Shown here in pieces: positions 6,760-15,479 of a DNA stretch of 64,000 nucleotides. Location of the stretch: NCBI GenBank assembly GCA_052117325.1, contig JBQKJJ010000004.1. The stretch is one strand, 5' to 3'. The stretch comes from CAG-964 sp902789345 (GTDB lineage Bacteria; Bacillota; Clostridia; Oscillospirales; Acutalibacteraceae). Positions within the stretch are counted from its first letter, which is position 1. Each line of letters opens with the position of its first letter. Below the pieces are notes generated by a model that saw only the letters and a program-made list of their open reading frames with translations, searched no databases and was not told the DNA's origin. The position numbers and the translations under genes were made by a program.

Positions 6760-8007
6760 ATGAGCAGAATAATTCTACACAGCGACTGCAACTGCTTTTA
6801 TGCCTCGGTAGAATGTGCCCTTAATCCGGCATTAAAGGGCAAGCCTGTAGCTGTAAGCGGCAATCCTGAAAAAAGGCACGGCATAATACTTACCAAAAGT
6901 GAAGAAGCAAAAAAATTCGGTGTAAAAACAGGCGAAACTATTTGGCAGGCAAAGAAAAAGTGTCCACAGCTTATAACTCTGCCGCCAAACTTTAGTAAGT
7001 ATGTTGAGTATTCCAAAAGAGTAAAGGAAATTTACTATAAATATACAGATATGGTAGAATCATTTGGGCTTGACGAGGCATGGCTTGATGTTACAGGAAG
7101 TACAAAGCTGTTTGGCAACGGCTACGAAATAGCCCAACAAATACGAAACCGCATAAAAAAGGAATTGGATATTACCGTAAGTATAGGCGTAAGCTACAAC
7201 AAAATTTTCGCAAAGCTGGGCAGTGACTACAAAAAGCCCGACGCAGTTACCTTAATAAACAAAAGCAACTACAAGCACCTGGTGTGGAGCCTGCCTGCCG
7301 AGGATTTACTTTATGTAGGCAGTGCCACAAAGAAAAAGCTGAACAGCCTGGGAATATTCACAATAGGGCAAATTGCCAACACCCCTGCGGATATTCTAAA
7401 GAAAAACCTTGGCAAATGGGGACAAATGCTCCACAGCTTTGCAAACGGAAACGACACCTCTACGGTTGCCTTATACGGTGAAACCTCGCCTGTAAAGTCT
7501 ATAGGCAACTCCACTACCTCTCCCAGAGATTTAAAAGACATTACAGATGTAAAAATAATTATGGGCGTACTGGCGGACAGCGTGGCACGCAGAATGAGAG
7601 AGCAGGGTTTAAGCTGTATGCTTGTAAGCATTACAGTGCGTGACAGTAAGCTTTACTCCTTTACACGGCAGAAAAAGCTTCTTTCATACACCGACATTAC
7701 CTCCGAAATATTAAACACCGCTTTGGCTCTTTTTAAAGAAAACTACAGCTGGAAAAATCCTATACGCAGCTTAGGTCTAAGCGTAAGCGAGCTTACCTGT
7801 AAAGACAGCGGCACACAGCTAAGCCTTTTTGAAGATAACAAAAAGCGGCTTCGTCAAGAAAGTCTTGACAAAACCACAGACGCACTTAAAAACCGCTTTG
7901 GCAATTTCATTATTAATCCTGCCGTTATGTTAAAGGACACCACGCTTTCCGGCTTTAACCCCAAAGCCGACCACACCATACACCCTGTAGCACTGAAAAT
8001 TGGTTAA
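6760..8007 (+). CDS. dinB: Y-family DNA polymerase (DinB / Pol IV type)
   Basis: A 415-residue translesion polymerase. The N-terminal motif is IILHSDCNCFYASVE with Asp9. The second catalytic motif is FGLDEAWLDV with Asp105 and Glu106. Palm, finger and thumb regions follow, then the little-finger domain at about 240-350. The C-terminal segment TQLSLFEDN resembles a beta-clamp binding peptide (QxxLF). The Cys-rich start fits the Firmicutes UvrX/YqjW-like branch. The ATG at 6760 follows TTTGGAGATGA. Expression should be induced by DNA damage, given the LexA-type box upstream. The gene stands alone, divergent from the lysis cassette. Confidence 0.92.
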   Translation: MSRIILHSDCNCFYASVECALNPALKGKPVAVSGNPEKRHGIILTKSEEAKKFGVKTGETIWQAKKKCPQLITLPPNFSKYVEYSKRVKEIYYKYTDMVESFGLDEAWLDVTGSTKLFGNGYEIAQQIRNRIKKELDITVSIGVSYNKIFAKLGSDYKKPDAVTLINKSNYKHLVWSLPAEDLLYVGSATKKKLNSLGIFTIGQIANTPADILKKNLGKWGQMLHSFANGNDTSTVALYGETSPVKSIGNSTTSPRDLKDITDVKIIMGVLADSVARRMREQGLSCMLVSITVRDSKLYSFTRQKKLLSYTDITSEILNTALALFKENYSWKNPIRSLGLSVSELTCKDSGTQLSLFEDNKKRLRQESLDKTTDALKNRFGNFIINPAVMLKDTTLSGFNPKADHTIHPVALKIG

Positions 8008-8137
8008 ACCAAGCTTTGAAATAGGCTAGTAATCTGAATTTGAAAAGACATTCCATATAAAAAATAATTTTCCCTTTTGTTTTTTACAACTACTCAGCCG
8101 TCAATTTACACAGCTCAAAAAACTGCTGTTAAAAATC

Positions 8138-8166
8138 TTGACGGAAATATTCCTCGGGTATATAAT
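8138..8166 (+). promoter_or_regulatory. Promoter of FUSC transporter gene
   Basis: TTGACG (8138-8143) and TATAAT (8161-8166) have a 17-base spacer. This implies a leader of about 165 bases before the ATG at 8340. In the rest of the 8008-8339 gap I see no gene and no clear terminator for dinB. Confidence 0.65.
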
Positions 8167-8339
8167 ATTGATAATTGTATAGTATAGAGTGGTATGGTAT
8201 GCCATTTGCGCCCCTCCGCTCGGCAAAGCGCTGTATATACAGCGCCATACATAACAACAAAATCAAAAATAAAATTCAAAGTCAAGCACCGCTTTTAACA
8301 CAGTGTTTGATGAATATGATAAATAGAGGTATATTTTTT

Positions 8340-10115
8340 ATGATTGAAAAAGTTAAAAGCAAGGGAGCCGTTTGGCTTAAAAAAATTGCAAGCAACTTTC
8401 TGGAATACCTGCCTATAGCCCTTTTGGGAATAGTTATGTGCTTTTCCATAAATGCTGTTTTCGGCAGTGAAAGCTCCCTTATAGTGGTGGGCATTGCTTC
8501 CCTGTTTACTGTAAAGGACCTTTACAAAACTACATTCAGTGCGCCAAACTACATAAGAAACGCTGTGTATTTACTGCTGTTGGTTACACTGGGAACTATT
8601 GCCAGCGTTAATTTTATGATTGCTATAGTTATAAATTTTGCGGCGCTGTTCTTTATCTCGTTTGTTCACAGCAGTAATTTGCGGTTGGGGGAATATTTCA
8701 CGATAGCCCTTCAGCTTTTATTAATGCAGTATCCCGGCAGTGTAGAAATATCTGCCCTGCTGCCAAGGCTTTTGTGCTGTGTGTTCTGTATTGTATTAAG
8801 CGGAATCTTTTTACTTATAATGAACAACTTTTTTTCTAAGCACTACGAAAACCCTTATGTACTTCGGGGCTGCGGTGCTATTGCAAACAAGCTTAGTATT
8901 TTAACGGATAATCCCAAGAACGACAAGGTTGACCTTTTCACCCTTACCACAGAATTCTGCAACAGCGGATACACAAAAATGCGCAAGCAAGGCAATATTT
9001 TGGATGAAACAGCCAAAAATGATTTTCTGGCACTAATGACTATGGAACAGCTAAGCGACCTTATCTACGACACAGCCTCAAAGCTGACGCAGCCTACAGA
9101 CAAAGATAAAGAATATTTCAGCGAGCTTTACCATATGTTTTCAAACATCAAAAACATAAAGCGTTTGGCGCTTAGCCTAAGCTCCTTTGCCGATGATTAC
9201 TCCCTGAGCAACCCACAGCTCTCTTCACTGTGGAAAAAATACCTGCTGACTCTTGCCGAATACTTAAAGTATAAAAACAAGCCAAAGATAAAAACAAGCA
9301 TTAAGCAGGCGGCAGAATTTAAAATTTCTATACTGAAAAAAAGATGGGGACTTGCCTCCTACAATATGCGCAACGCTCTGCAGCTTTCAACAATAGTTAC
9401 AATATGCTGTGTAGTGGCACAGGTATTGCCTGTAAGCGACGCTATGATTATACCTATAACCGCACTGGCTGTGCTGTCAACCTACCCAAAGGTAAAGCTA
9501 AAGCACACCATACCGGGGGCAGTATTTATTATATTTGTTGCTGTTGTGTATATGTTGGTTTTAGGTTGGCTGCCGTTTGCTTGGCGCACACCTGCCGCCA
9601 TAATATTCTCTATGCTTGGTCTTGCAACAGCTAAGCGGGAGTTTGGTCAGGCCGCATTTGCCACACAGGTGCTTTCCTGCGTTTTGTACCCTACGCTTGT
9701 TATAAGCCCCGATGTGCTTATGAAGTTTGCCTTTGTAGGCATTGGCTGTATTTTAAGTTGGGTTTTAGTAAGGTGGATTTTCAATACACCTAAAAACAGA
9801 ATATACAAGCTGCATATAAGCGACCTTATACAGTATGACTGGACAGCCATAAGACTGCTTGAAGAGGTTCGCCTTGACAAGGCAACAGAAAATTATCTGT
9901 GCGAATTTATGCTGATACAGCACCTAATGGTAGAGCATATAAGCAACAGCTCGCCAAACAAAATCGAAAGCAACAAATTCAGATATTCCAGTATGCTTTC
10001 ATTTAACTGCGACCTGCTTACCGAAATTGCATATGCCCTAACAATACTAAAGCTTGGCAAACTTCCAAAAGACTGGCTGCTGGCTATGAAAAAGCGTGTA
10101 ACAAATATTTTTTAA
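8340..10115 (+). CDS. FUSC-family membrane transporter (aromatic acid exporter-like)
   Basis: A 591-residue protein with two sets of about six membrane spans (roughly 25-160 and 345-480) around a cytoplasmic helical region. This is the layout of the fusaric-acid-resistance/aromatic-acid-exporter superfamily. The second membrane block repeats the first, as usual for FUSC proteins. A C-terminal cytoplasmic tail follows. The likely role is efflux of small organic acids, but no substrate can be read from sequence. The ATG at 8340 follows AGAGGT and is preferred over an upstream extension from 8175, which has poor coding character. Single-gene unit ending at a strong terminator. Confidence 0.8.
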   Translation: MIEKVKSKGAVWLKKIASNFLEYLPIALLGIVMCFSINAVFGSESSLIVVGIASLFTVKDLYKTTFSAPNYIRNAVYLLLLVTLGTIASVNFMIAIVINFAALFFISFVHSSNLRLGEYFTIALQLLLMQYPGSVEISALLPRLLCCVFCIVLSGIFLLIMNNFFSKHYENPYVLRGCGAIANKLSILTDNPKNDKVDLFTLTTEFCNSGYTKMRKQGNILDETAKNDFLALMTMEQLSDLIYDTASKLTQPTDKDKEYFSELYHMFSNIKNIKRLALSLSSFADDYSLSNPQLSSLWKKYLLTLAEYLKYKNKPKIKTSIKQAAEFKISILKKRWGLASYNMRNALQLSTIVTICCVVAQVLPVSDAMIIPITALAVLSTYPKVKLKHTIPGAVFIIFVAVVYMLVLGWLPFAWRTPAAIIFSMLGLATAKREFGQAAFATQVLSCVLYPTLVISPDVLMKFAFVGIGCILSWVLVRWIFNTPKNRIYKLHISDLIQYDWTAIRLLEEVRLDKATENYLCEFMLIQHLMVEHISNSSPNKIESNKFRYSSMLSFNCDLLTEIAYALTILKLGKLPKDWLLAMKKRVTNIF

Positions 10116-10131
10116 CTTAATATTAACCAAC

Positions 10132-10168
10132 AAAAGCGGAGCTGATTTTTATAACAGCTCCGCTTTTT
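10132..10168. terminator. Bidirectional terminator, FUSC gene and hisF
   Basis: AAAAGCGGAGCTG (10132-10144) pairs with CAGCTCCGCTTTT (10155-10167). T tracts occur in both directions, so it can serve the FUSC gene and the converging hisHF operon. Confidence 0.85.
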
Positions 10169-10330
10169 AAATTAATGCAAACAATAAACAAGAGTACAGC
10201 TGTAGCAAAAGCCGTACCCCTGCAGTAACTACATTTTATTTACAGATTTTAAAATTGTGCCACAGCTTAACTGCGACTTTTCAGCCTGCATTAACAGCAC
10301 ACAGGTTTACAATCTGCTTGGTATTAATTA

Positions 10331-11086
10331 TTACAGTCTTACAGGAATATTTTCCTTGTGCAGATACTCCTTTAAAACAGGTATGGGAATTTCGCCAAAA
10401 TGGAAAAGTGATGCGGCAAGCACTGCGTCAGCTTTACCTAGGGTAAAGGCGTCTTTAAAATGCTCCAAAGCCCCTGCACCGCCTGAGGCTATTACAGGTA
10501 TTCCCACGCTTTCAGAAACCGCCTTTGTCAGCTCCAAGTCGTAGCCTTGCTTTTGACCGTCACAGTCCATACTGGTAAGCAAAATTTCTCCTGCCCCCCT
10601 TTTTTCTGCCTCTCTTGCCCACTCAACAGCGTCAATGCCCATAGGCACTCTGCCGCCGTTTATGTAAACCTCCCAGCTGCCGTCCTTGCGCTTTGCGTCA
10701 ATAGCGGCAACTACGCACTGACTTCCAAACTTATAAGCCGCCTCGTTAATAATATCAGGTCTTTTTATTGCGGCAGAGTTTACACTTACCTTGTCTGCAC
10801 CTGCACGCAGAAGCTGTGTAAAATCGTCAACAGTTCTTATTCCGCCGCCAACGGTAAACGGAATAAAAATACTGTTTGCAACCTGGCTTACAATATCTGT
10901 CATAATATTTCTTGCGTCTGACGATGCGGTAATATCAAGCAAAACCAGCTCGTCTGCTCCCTGCTTGTCGTATTCCACGGCACACTCTACAGGGTCGCCT
11001 GCATCTCTTAAATTAACAAAGCTTGTACCCTTAACAACTCTGCCGTTTTTTACATCTAAGCACGGTATAATTCTTTTAGCATACAT
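10331..11086 (-). CDS. hisF: Imidazole glycerol phosphate synthase, cyclase subunit
   Basis: A 251-residue TIM-barrel protein. It uses ammonia from HisH to convert PRFAR to imidazole glycerol phosphate and AICAR, linking histidine and purine synthesis. The two catalytic aspartates are Asp11 (IIPCLDVKNGRVVKG) and Asp130 (VVAIDAKR). The phosphate-binding loops are GGGIRTVDD and ASGGAG. The ATG at 11086 lies one base after the hisH stop, so the pair is translationally coupled. No other his gene is in the window. Confidence 0.95.
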   Translation of the reverse strand: MYAKRIIPCLDVKNGRVVKGTSFVNLRDAGDPVECAVEYDKQGADELVLLDITASSDARNIMTDIVSQVANSIFIPFTVGGGIRTVDDFTQLLRAGADKVSVNSAAIKRPDIINEAAYKFGSQCVVAAIDAKRKDGSWEVYINGGRVPMGIDAVEWAREAEKRGAGEILLTSMDCDGQKQGYDLELTKAVSESVGIPVIASGGAGALEHFKDAFTLGKADAVLAASLFHFGEIPIPVLKEYLHKENIPVRL

Positions 11087-11087
11087 T

Positions 11088-11717
11088 TTACAGCACAACC
11101 TTTCCATTTGCCATATCGGCAAAGTTTTTCAACATCTGCAAGCCAACCTTGCCGCTTTTTTCCGGATGAAACTGGGTTGCCATAATGTTTTTACAGCTTA
11201 CAGAAGCGTCAATGGTTGTTCCGTACTCTGTTTGTGACGACACAATCTCCGGGTTTTTAGCCTTTAAAAAATATGAGTGTACAAAATATACATATGGACT
11301 GCCCTCTATTTCCTTAAAAAGGCCGTCCCCTTTTTTAATATTAAGGGAATTCCAGCCCATATGCGGTATTTTCAGCTTACCGCCGTCATTAGGTATTCTT
11401 GTAACATCACCCTCAAGTAACGACAACCCCTCGGCATTAGGGCTTTCTTCACTGGCCGGGAACAACAGCTGCAAGCCCAAACAAATTCCTAAAAAAGGCT
11501 TTCCCGTTGCAACAAAATCCTTTACAGCCTTATCCGCATTACAGGAACGCATACAATTCATTGCGTCCTCAAAAGAGCCTACTCCGGGCAATATTGCACC
11601 GTCGGCATTCAGTATAGTTTCTATATTATTGGTAATTTCACATTTACAGTCAATATAATTCAGCGCCTTAACCACACTTTGCAAATTTCCTGCACCATAG
11701 TCAATTACAGCAATCAT
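11088..11717 (-). CDS. hisH: Imidazole glycerol phosphate synthase, glutaminase subunit
   Basis: A 209-residue class I glutamine amidotransferase that feeds ammonia to HisF. The catalytic triad is Cys79 (GICLGLQ), His184 and Glu186 (TQFHPEKSG). The oxyanion region is PGVGSF. The start MIAVIDYGAGN at 11717 is fixed by GGAAAGGAAG upstream; the longer frame from 11837 has no family similarity in its extra residues. The gene is read from a promoter divergent to the RpiR gene. Confidence 0.95.
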   Translation of the reverse strand: MIAVIDYGAGNLQSVVKALNYIDCKCEITNNIETILNADGAILPGVGSFEDAMNCMRSCNADKAVKDFVATGKPFLGICLGLQLLFPASEESPNAEGLSLLEGDVTRIPNDGGKLKIPHMGWNSLNIKKGDGLFKEIEGSPYVYFVHSYFLKAKNPEIVSSQTEYGTTIDASVSCKNIMATQFHPEKSGKVGLQMLKNFADMANGKVVL

Positions 11718-11753
11718 TTTTACTCTTCCTTTCCCCATTGAGAATATATGTAA

Positions 11754-11782
11754 ATAATAGCATAACGGAGCAATTCTTGCAA
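11754..11782 (-). promoter_or_regulatory. hisHF promoter
   Basis: On the minus strand TTGCAA (11782-11777) and TATTAT (11759-11754) are 17 bases apart. The ATG of hisH is about 35 bases downstream. The remaining divergent gap (11783-11976) carries a weak GCAAG ... CTTGC inverted repeat (11871-11893) that might serve the RpiR regulator. Confidence 0.6.
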
Positions 11783-11976
11783 TAAACATTTGGCTTATAA
11801 TATGGTAATTACGGCATATATTATCTAATACACCCACACTTATGGGTAAAACTAAAAAAATAGAGATTTTGCAAGTAAAAAATTTATTCTTGCTTGATTT
11901 TTATGACTGTAGGTATTAAACTTAATATGTATATGTGCTATGCAGGTAGTATACTAATGCATTCGGAGGTGTTCAG

Positions 11977-12888
11977 ATGGTTGACTCGTTATTAACAAGA
12001 ATAGAGTCTTTAATGCCAAAACTTTCAAAAGGACAAAAATTAATTGCAAATTATATTCAAACAGAGTACGGCAAGGCAGCTTTTATGACAGCTGCAAAGC
12101 TGGGCGAAACTGTAGGCGTAAGCGAATCTACGGTGGTACGCTTTGCAACCGAGCTGGGCTACAGCGGCTACCCTAAAATGCAGCAGGCTATGCAGGAAAT
12201 GATAAGAGATAAGCTTACATCGTTTCAGCGTATTGAGGTTAGCCAAAGCAGAATAGGCAACGGCAGCGTTATAGAGCATGTGCTTAACAGTGATATAGAC
12301 AACATTAAGCAAACTATAGAAGAAACCTCTCACGAGGATTTTAAAAAATCAGTTAAAGCCATTTCAGAGGCAAAAACAATATATATATATGCGCTTCGCA
12401 GCTCATCAGCCTTAGGCAGCTTTTTGGGCTACTATCTAAACCTGATTTTTGGAAATGTAAAGGTGGTTTCCACTGCCGACAAGGCCAGAATTTACGAGGA
12501 GTTTAACAGAATCGGCGAGGGCGATGTTATGATAGGCATAAGCTTTCCACGCTACTCTCACCACACCTCAACAGCTATGAAATTCGCTATGGACAAGGGT
12601 GCTACTGTAATAGGCTTAACAGACAGTATGAACTCCCCTATTGCACAAACAGCCACATATGTTTTGCTGGCAAGAAGCGATATGGCAACCATAGTAGACT
12701 CATTGGTTGCACCTTTAAGCCTTATTAACGCCCTTGTAGTAGCAACTGTAATAGAGAAAAAGGACGATGTTGTAGCTACCTTTAAGGACCTTGAAAAAGC
12801 TTGGTACAACTACGGCGTTTACAACAGAGACCCTAACGAGCTTGAAGTAGACATAGCGTCACAGGATAATACGGAGGAAAGTAAATGA
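11977..12888 (+). CDS. MurR/RpiR-family transcriptional regulator
   Basis: A 303-residue regulator. The N-terminal RpiR helix-turn-helix domain (about 1-80) includes AAKLGETVGVSESTVVRFATELGYSG read in two parts at 40-65. A SIS sugar-phosphate-binding domain follows (about 120-260; IYIYALRSSSALGSFLGY, MIGISFPRYSHHTSTAMKFA). Members sense phosphosugars and control sugar catabolism genes. The ATG follows GGAGGTGTTCAG. Its stop overlaps the next gene by four bases. Target genes are unknown. Confidence 0.88.
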   Translation: MVDSLLTRIESLMPKLSKGQKLIANYIQTEYGKAAFMTAAKLGETVGVSESTVVRFATELGYSGYPKMQQAMQEMIRDKLTSFQRIEVSQSRIGNGSVIEHVLNSDIDNIKQTIEETSHEDFKKSVKAISEAKTIYIYALRSSSALGSFLGYYLNLIFGNVKVVSTADKARIYEEFNRIGEGDVMIGISFPRYSHHTSTAMKFAMDKGATVIGLTDSMNSPIAQTATYVLLARSDMATIVDSLVAPLSLINALVVATVIEKKDDVVATFKDLEKAWYNYGVYNRDPNELEVDIASQDNTEESK

Positions 12889-14138
12889 CCCCCAAAAAGG
12901 TAATAGTAATAGGTGCAGGCGCCGCAGGTATGATGTGTGCCGGCAATGCCGCATTATGCGGAGGCGATGTTATTATAATGGAAAAAAACAGCCGTGTAGG
13001 CAGAAAGGTTATGATAACAGGCAAAGGCCGCTGTAATGTTACAAACAACTGCGACAACCCGGCGTTTATAGCAAATGTACCTACAAACGGCAGATTTTTA
13101 TACAGTGCCATTAACAGCTTTTCCACACAGGACACAATGGATTTTTTTGAGAGAAACGGTGTTCCTCTGAAAACAGAGCGTGGCAACAGGGTTTTTCCTG
13201 TTTCTGACAAGGCGGTAGATATTGTAGACGGTCTGCACCGTTTTATAGACCAAAGCGGCTGCAAGCTGATTAACGACGAAGCCAAAGCCCTTTTGGTAAA
13301 AGACGGCGCTGTATACGGTGTAAAAACCGCATCGGGGGAAAAATACTATTGTGACAGCGTTGTTGTAGCTACAGGAGGCAAGTCTTACCCTCTTACAGGT
13401 TCTACCGGTACAGGGTATCTTCTTGCAAAACAGGCAGGCCATACTATTGTAGAGCCAAAGCCCTCTCTTGTACCTATAGTATCTTCTGACCCTTGGTGCA
13501 AAGACCTACAGGGGCTTTCCCTTAGGAATGTATCCCTTACAGTGCTTTCAAAGGACAGCCACAAGGAAATTTACAAGGATTTTGGCGAAATGCTGTTTAC
13601 CCACTTTGGGGTAAGCGGCCCTATTATACTAAGCGCCTCTGCCCACCTTGTGCACAAGCAGGCGGATAATTATTATTTATCTGTCGACCTTAAACCGGCG
13701 CTAACCGAAAAACAGCTTGACGCAAGAATTTTGCGTGACTTTGAAATGTTTATTAACAAGGATATTCAAAATTCGCTTAACAAGCTGCTGCCGTCAAAAA
13801 TAATACCTACAGTTATTAGAAAATCGGGTATTCCTTTTGAAACCAAATGCAACTCCGTTACAAAAGAGCAGCGCTGTGCACTGGCAAATGCAATAAAGAA
13901 TTTTACAATAAATATAAAGGGCTTTCGCCCTATTGAGGAGGCCATAGTAACCTCGGGCGGTGTAAGCACCAAGGAAATAAACCCAAAAACTATGGAATCC
14001 AAGCTTTGCAAAGGACTTTACTTTGCAGGCGAGGTAATTGACACAGACGCCTACACAGGCGGCTTTAACCTACAAATAGCCTTTTCAACAGGCTACCTTG
14101 CAGGCACTAACTGTGCAAACAACCCTTATGATTATTAA
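12885..14138 (+). CDS. BaiN/HI0933-family FAD-dependent oxidoreductase
   Basis: A 417-residue flavoprotein of the BaiN/HI0933/YhiN family. The FAD-binding motif is G10-x-G12-x-x-G15 (VIGAGAAGMM). The family signature GKGRCNVTN occurs near residue 46, and the C-terminal GGF-type motif (DAYTGGFNLQIAFSTGYLAG) closes the FAD site. BaiN itself acts in bile-acid dehydroxylation, but most family members have no proven substrate, so no such role is claimed. The ATG overlaps the RpiR stop (ATGA), which suggests a coupled pair. cmk begins 17 bases later. Confidence 0.85.
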   Translation: MTPKKVIVIGAGAAGMMCAGNAALCGGDVIIMEKNSRVGRKVMITGKGRCNVTNNCDNPAFIANVPTNGRFLYSAINSFSTQDTMDFFERNGVPLKTERGNRVFPVSDKAVDIVDGLHRFIDQSGCKLINDEAKALLVKDGAVYGVKTASGEKYYCDSVVVATGGKSYPLTGSTGTGYLLAKQAGHTIVEPKPSLVPIVSSDPWCKDLQGLSLRNVSLTVLSKDSHKEIYKDFGEMLFTHFGVSGPIILSASAHLVHKQADNYYLSVDLKPALTEKQLDARILRDFEMFINKDIQNSLNKLLPSKIIPTVIRKSGIPFETKCNSVTKEQRCALANAIKNFTINIKGFRPIEEAIVTSGGVSTKEINPKTMESKLCKGLYFAGEVIDTDAYTGGFNLQIAFSTGYLAGTNCANNPYDY

Positions 14139-14155
14139 ATTAAGCAGGTGAAAAT

Positions 14156-14824
14156 ATGATTTCAATAGCAATAGACGGGCCTGCCGGAGCAGGCAAAAGC
14201 ACCATAGCCAAGGCTGTGTCAAAACAGCTTGAGTATATTTATGTAGACACAGGCGCACTTTACCGCTCAATAGCACTTAACGCAATTAACAACGGTACAA
14301 ATACAGACAACGAAGCAGAAATAGACGAGCTTTTAAACAATACAAAGGTAGAAATTAAGTTCATTAACGGCGAGCAAAGAGTTTTCTTAAATTCGCAGGA
14401 TGTTTCCGACAAAATAAGAACCACAGAGGTTTCTATGATGGCGTCAAAGGTATCTGCCATTGCCGCTGTGCGTGATTTTCTTCTGGAGCTTCAAAGAGGA
14501 CTTGCCAGAGAAAATAATGTAATAATGGACGGCAGAGATATTGGCACCGTAGTTCTGCCACAGGCACAGGTAAAAATATTTCTAACAGCCTCTGCACAGT
14601 GCAGAGCAAAAAGAAGATATAAGGATTATTTGGCGGCAGGCAATACACAGGAAAGCTACGAGCAGATTCTTGCCGACATACAACAGCGTGACTACAACGA
14701 TTCTCACAGAGCCGTTGCTCCGCTAAAGCCAGCTGAGGATTCTGTAGTTGTTGACACCTCTGACGATACTCTTGAACAATCTGTTGAAAAAATAATAGCT
14801 GTAGTAAACAGCAAAATAAAGTAA
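14156..14824 (+). CDS. cmk: Cytidylate kinase
   Basis: A 222-residue (d)CMP kinase that phosphorylates CMP and dCMP with ATP in the cytoplasm. The P-loop GPAGAGKST is at 8-16. The nucleotide-binding motif YVDTGALYR lies at about 29-37 and the DGRDIGT motif near residue 125. RAKRRYKDY and the RDYNDSHRAVAPL segment belong to the lid. Start at 14156 follows GCAGGTGAAAAT. The order cmk, plsC, ispH-S1 is a common clostridial cluster. Confidence 0.96.
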   Translation: MISIAIDGPAGAGKSTIAKAVSKQLEYIYVDTGALYRSIALNAINNGTNTDNEAEIDELLNNTKVEIKFINGEQRVFLNSQDVSDKIRTTEVSMMASKVSAIAAVRDFLLELQRGLARENNVIMDGRDIGTVVLPQAQVKIFLTASAQCRAKRRYKDYLAAGNTQESYEQILADIQQRDYNDSHRAVAPLKPAEDSVVVDTSDDTLEQSVEKIIAVVNSKIK

Positions 14825-14840
14825 ATTCCGGAGGCTTTTT

Positions 14841-15464
14841 ATGGCAGAGCAAAAAGCGTGGCTTTACTCTTTGGCAGGTGTGGTAGTATCACCTATAATT
14901 TCACTTCTTTACAGAGTAAAGTTCAGAAATAAAAATAATATACCAAAGGAGGGTGCGTACATTATTGCCTCCAACCACCTTTCTTATCTTGACCCTCTTT
15001 TACTGGGTATGGGACAACGAAACCGCAAGCTGCGGTTTATGGCAAAATCAGAGCTTTTTAAAAACAAACTTTTTGCCAAACTTATAACGGCACTGGGGGC
15101 CTTCCCTGTAGTAAGAGGTGCCGGCGTTGAGCAGGAGGCAATAACCACCGGTGAGGATATACTTGAAAACGGCGGTGTTATGACAATATTTCTTGAGGGA
15201 AAGCGTTCAAAAACCGGTGAATTTTTGCGTCCTCGTTCAGGTGCAATGCTTATAGCCTACGCTACTAACACACCTATAGTACCGGCGTGCATTACCCCCG
15301 AAAAAAAGCTTATGAAAATGTTTAGAAAAACAAGGGTATCCTTTGGAGAGCCTATTACTCCAAAGGAGCTGGGCATTACTACAGGCAACCCACGGGAGCT
15401 TAGAAACGCCGCAAAAAAAATAATGGAACAACTTGAAGAAATGCGTTCTACAGAAGAATTCTAA
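14841..15464 (+). CDS. plsC: 1-acyl-sn-glycerol-3-phosphate acyltransferase
   Basis: A 207-residue membrane-associated acyltransferase that makes phosphatidic acid from lysophosphatidic acid. The catalytic motif is NHLSYLD with His46 and Asp51. The acceptor-binding motif is FLEGKRS at about 117-123, with Lys in place of the commoner Thr. An N-terminal hydrophobic segment (LYSLAGVVVSPIISLLY) anchors it. The ribosome site CCGGAGG precedes the ATG. It lies 16 bases from both neighbours in the cmk-ispH operon. Confidence 0.92.
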   Translation: MAEQKAWLYSLAGVVVSPIISLLYRVKFRNKNNIPKEGAYIIASNHLSYLDPLLLGMGQRNRKLRFMAKSELFKNKLFAKLITALGAFPVVRGAGVEQEAITTGEDILENGGVMTIFLEGKRSKTGEFLRPRSGAMLIAYATNTPIVPACITPEKKLMKMFRKTRVSFGEPITPKELGITTGNPRELRNAAKKIMEQLEEMRSTEEF

Positions 15465-15479
15465 TAAAATGGTGATAAA

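Noticed and set aside
3480..6760. Prophage attachment sites or an integrase around the lysis cassette
   Set aside because: I saw no flanking direct repeats and no integrase-like gene; a computed repeat search would be needed to be sure.
10547..11237. Plus-strand frames across hisF and hisH
   Set aside because: Both his genes show all catalytic residues; the opposite frames lack any recognisable motif.
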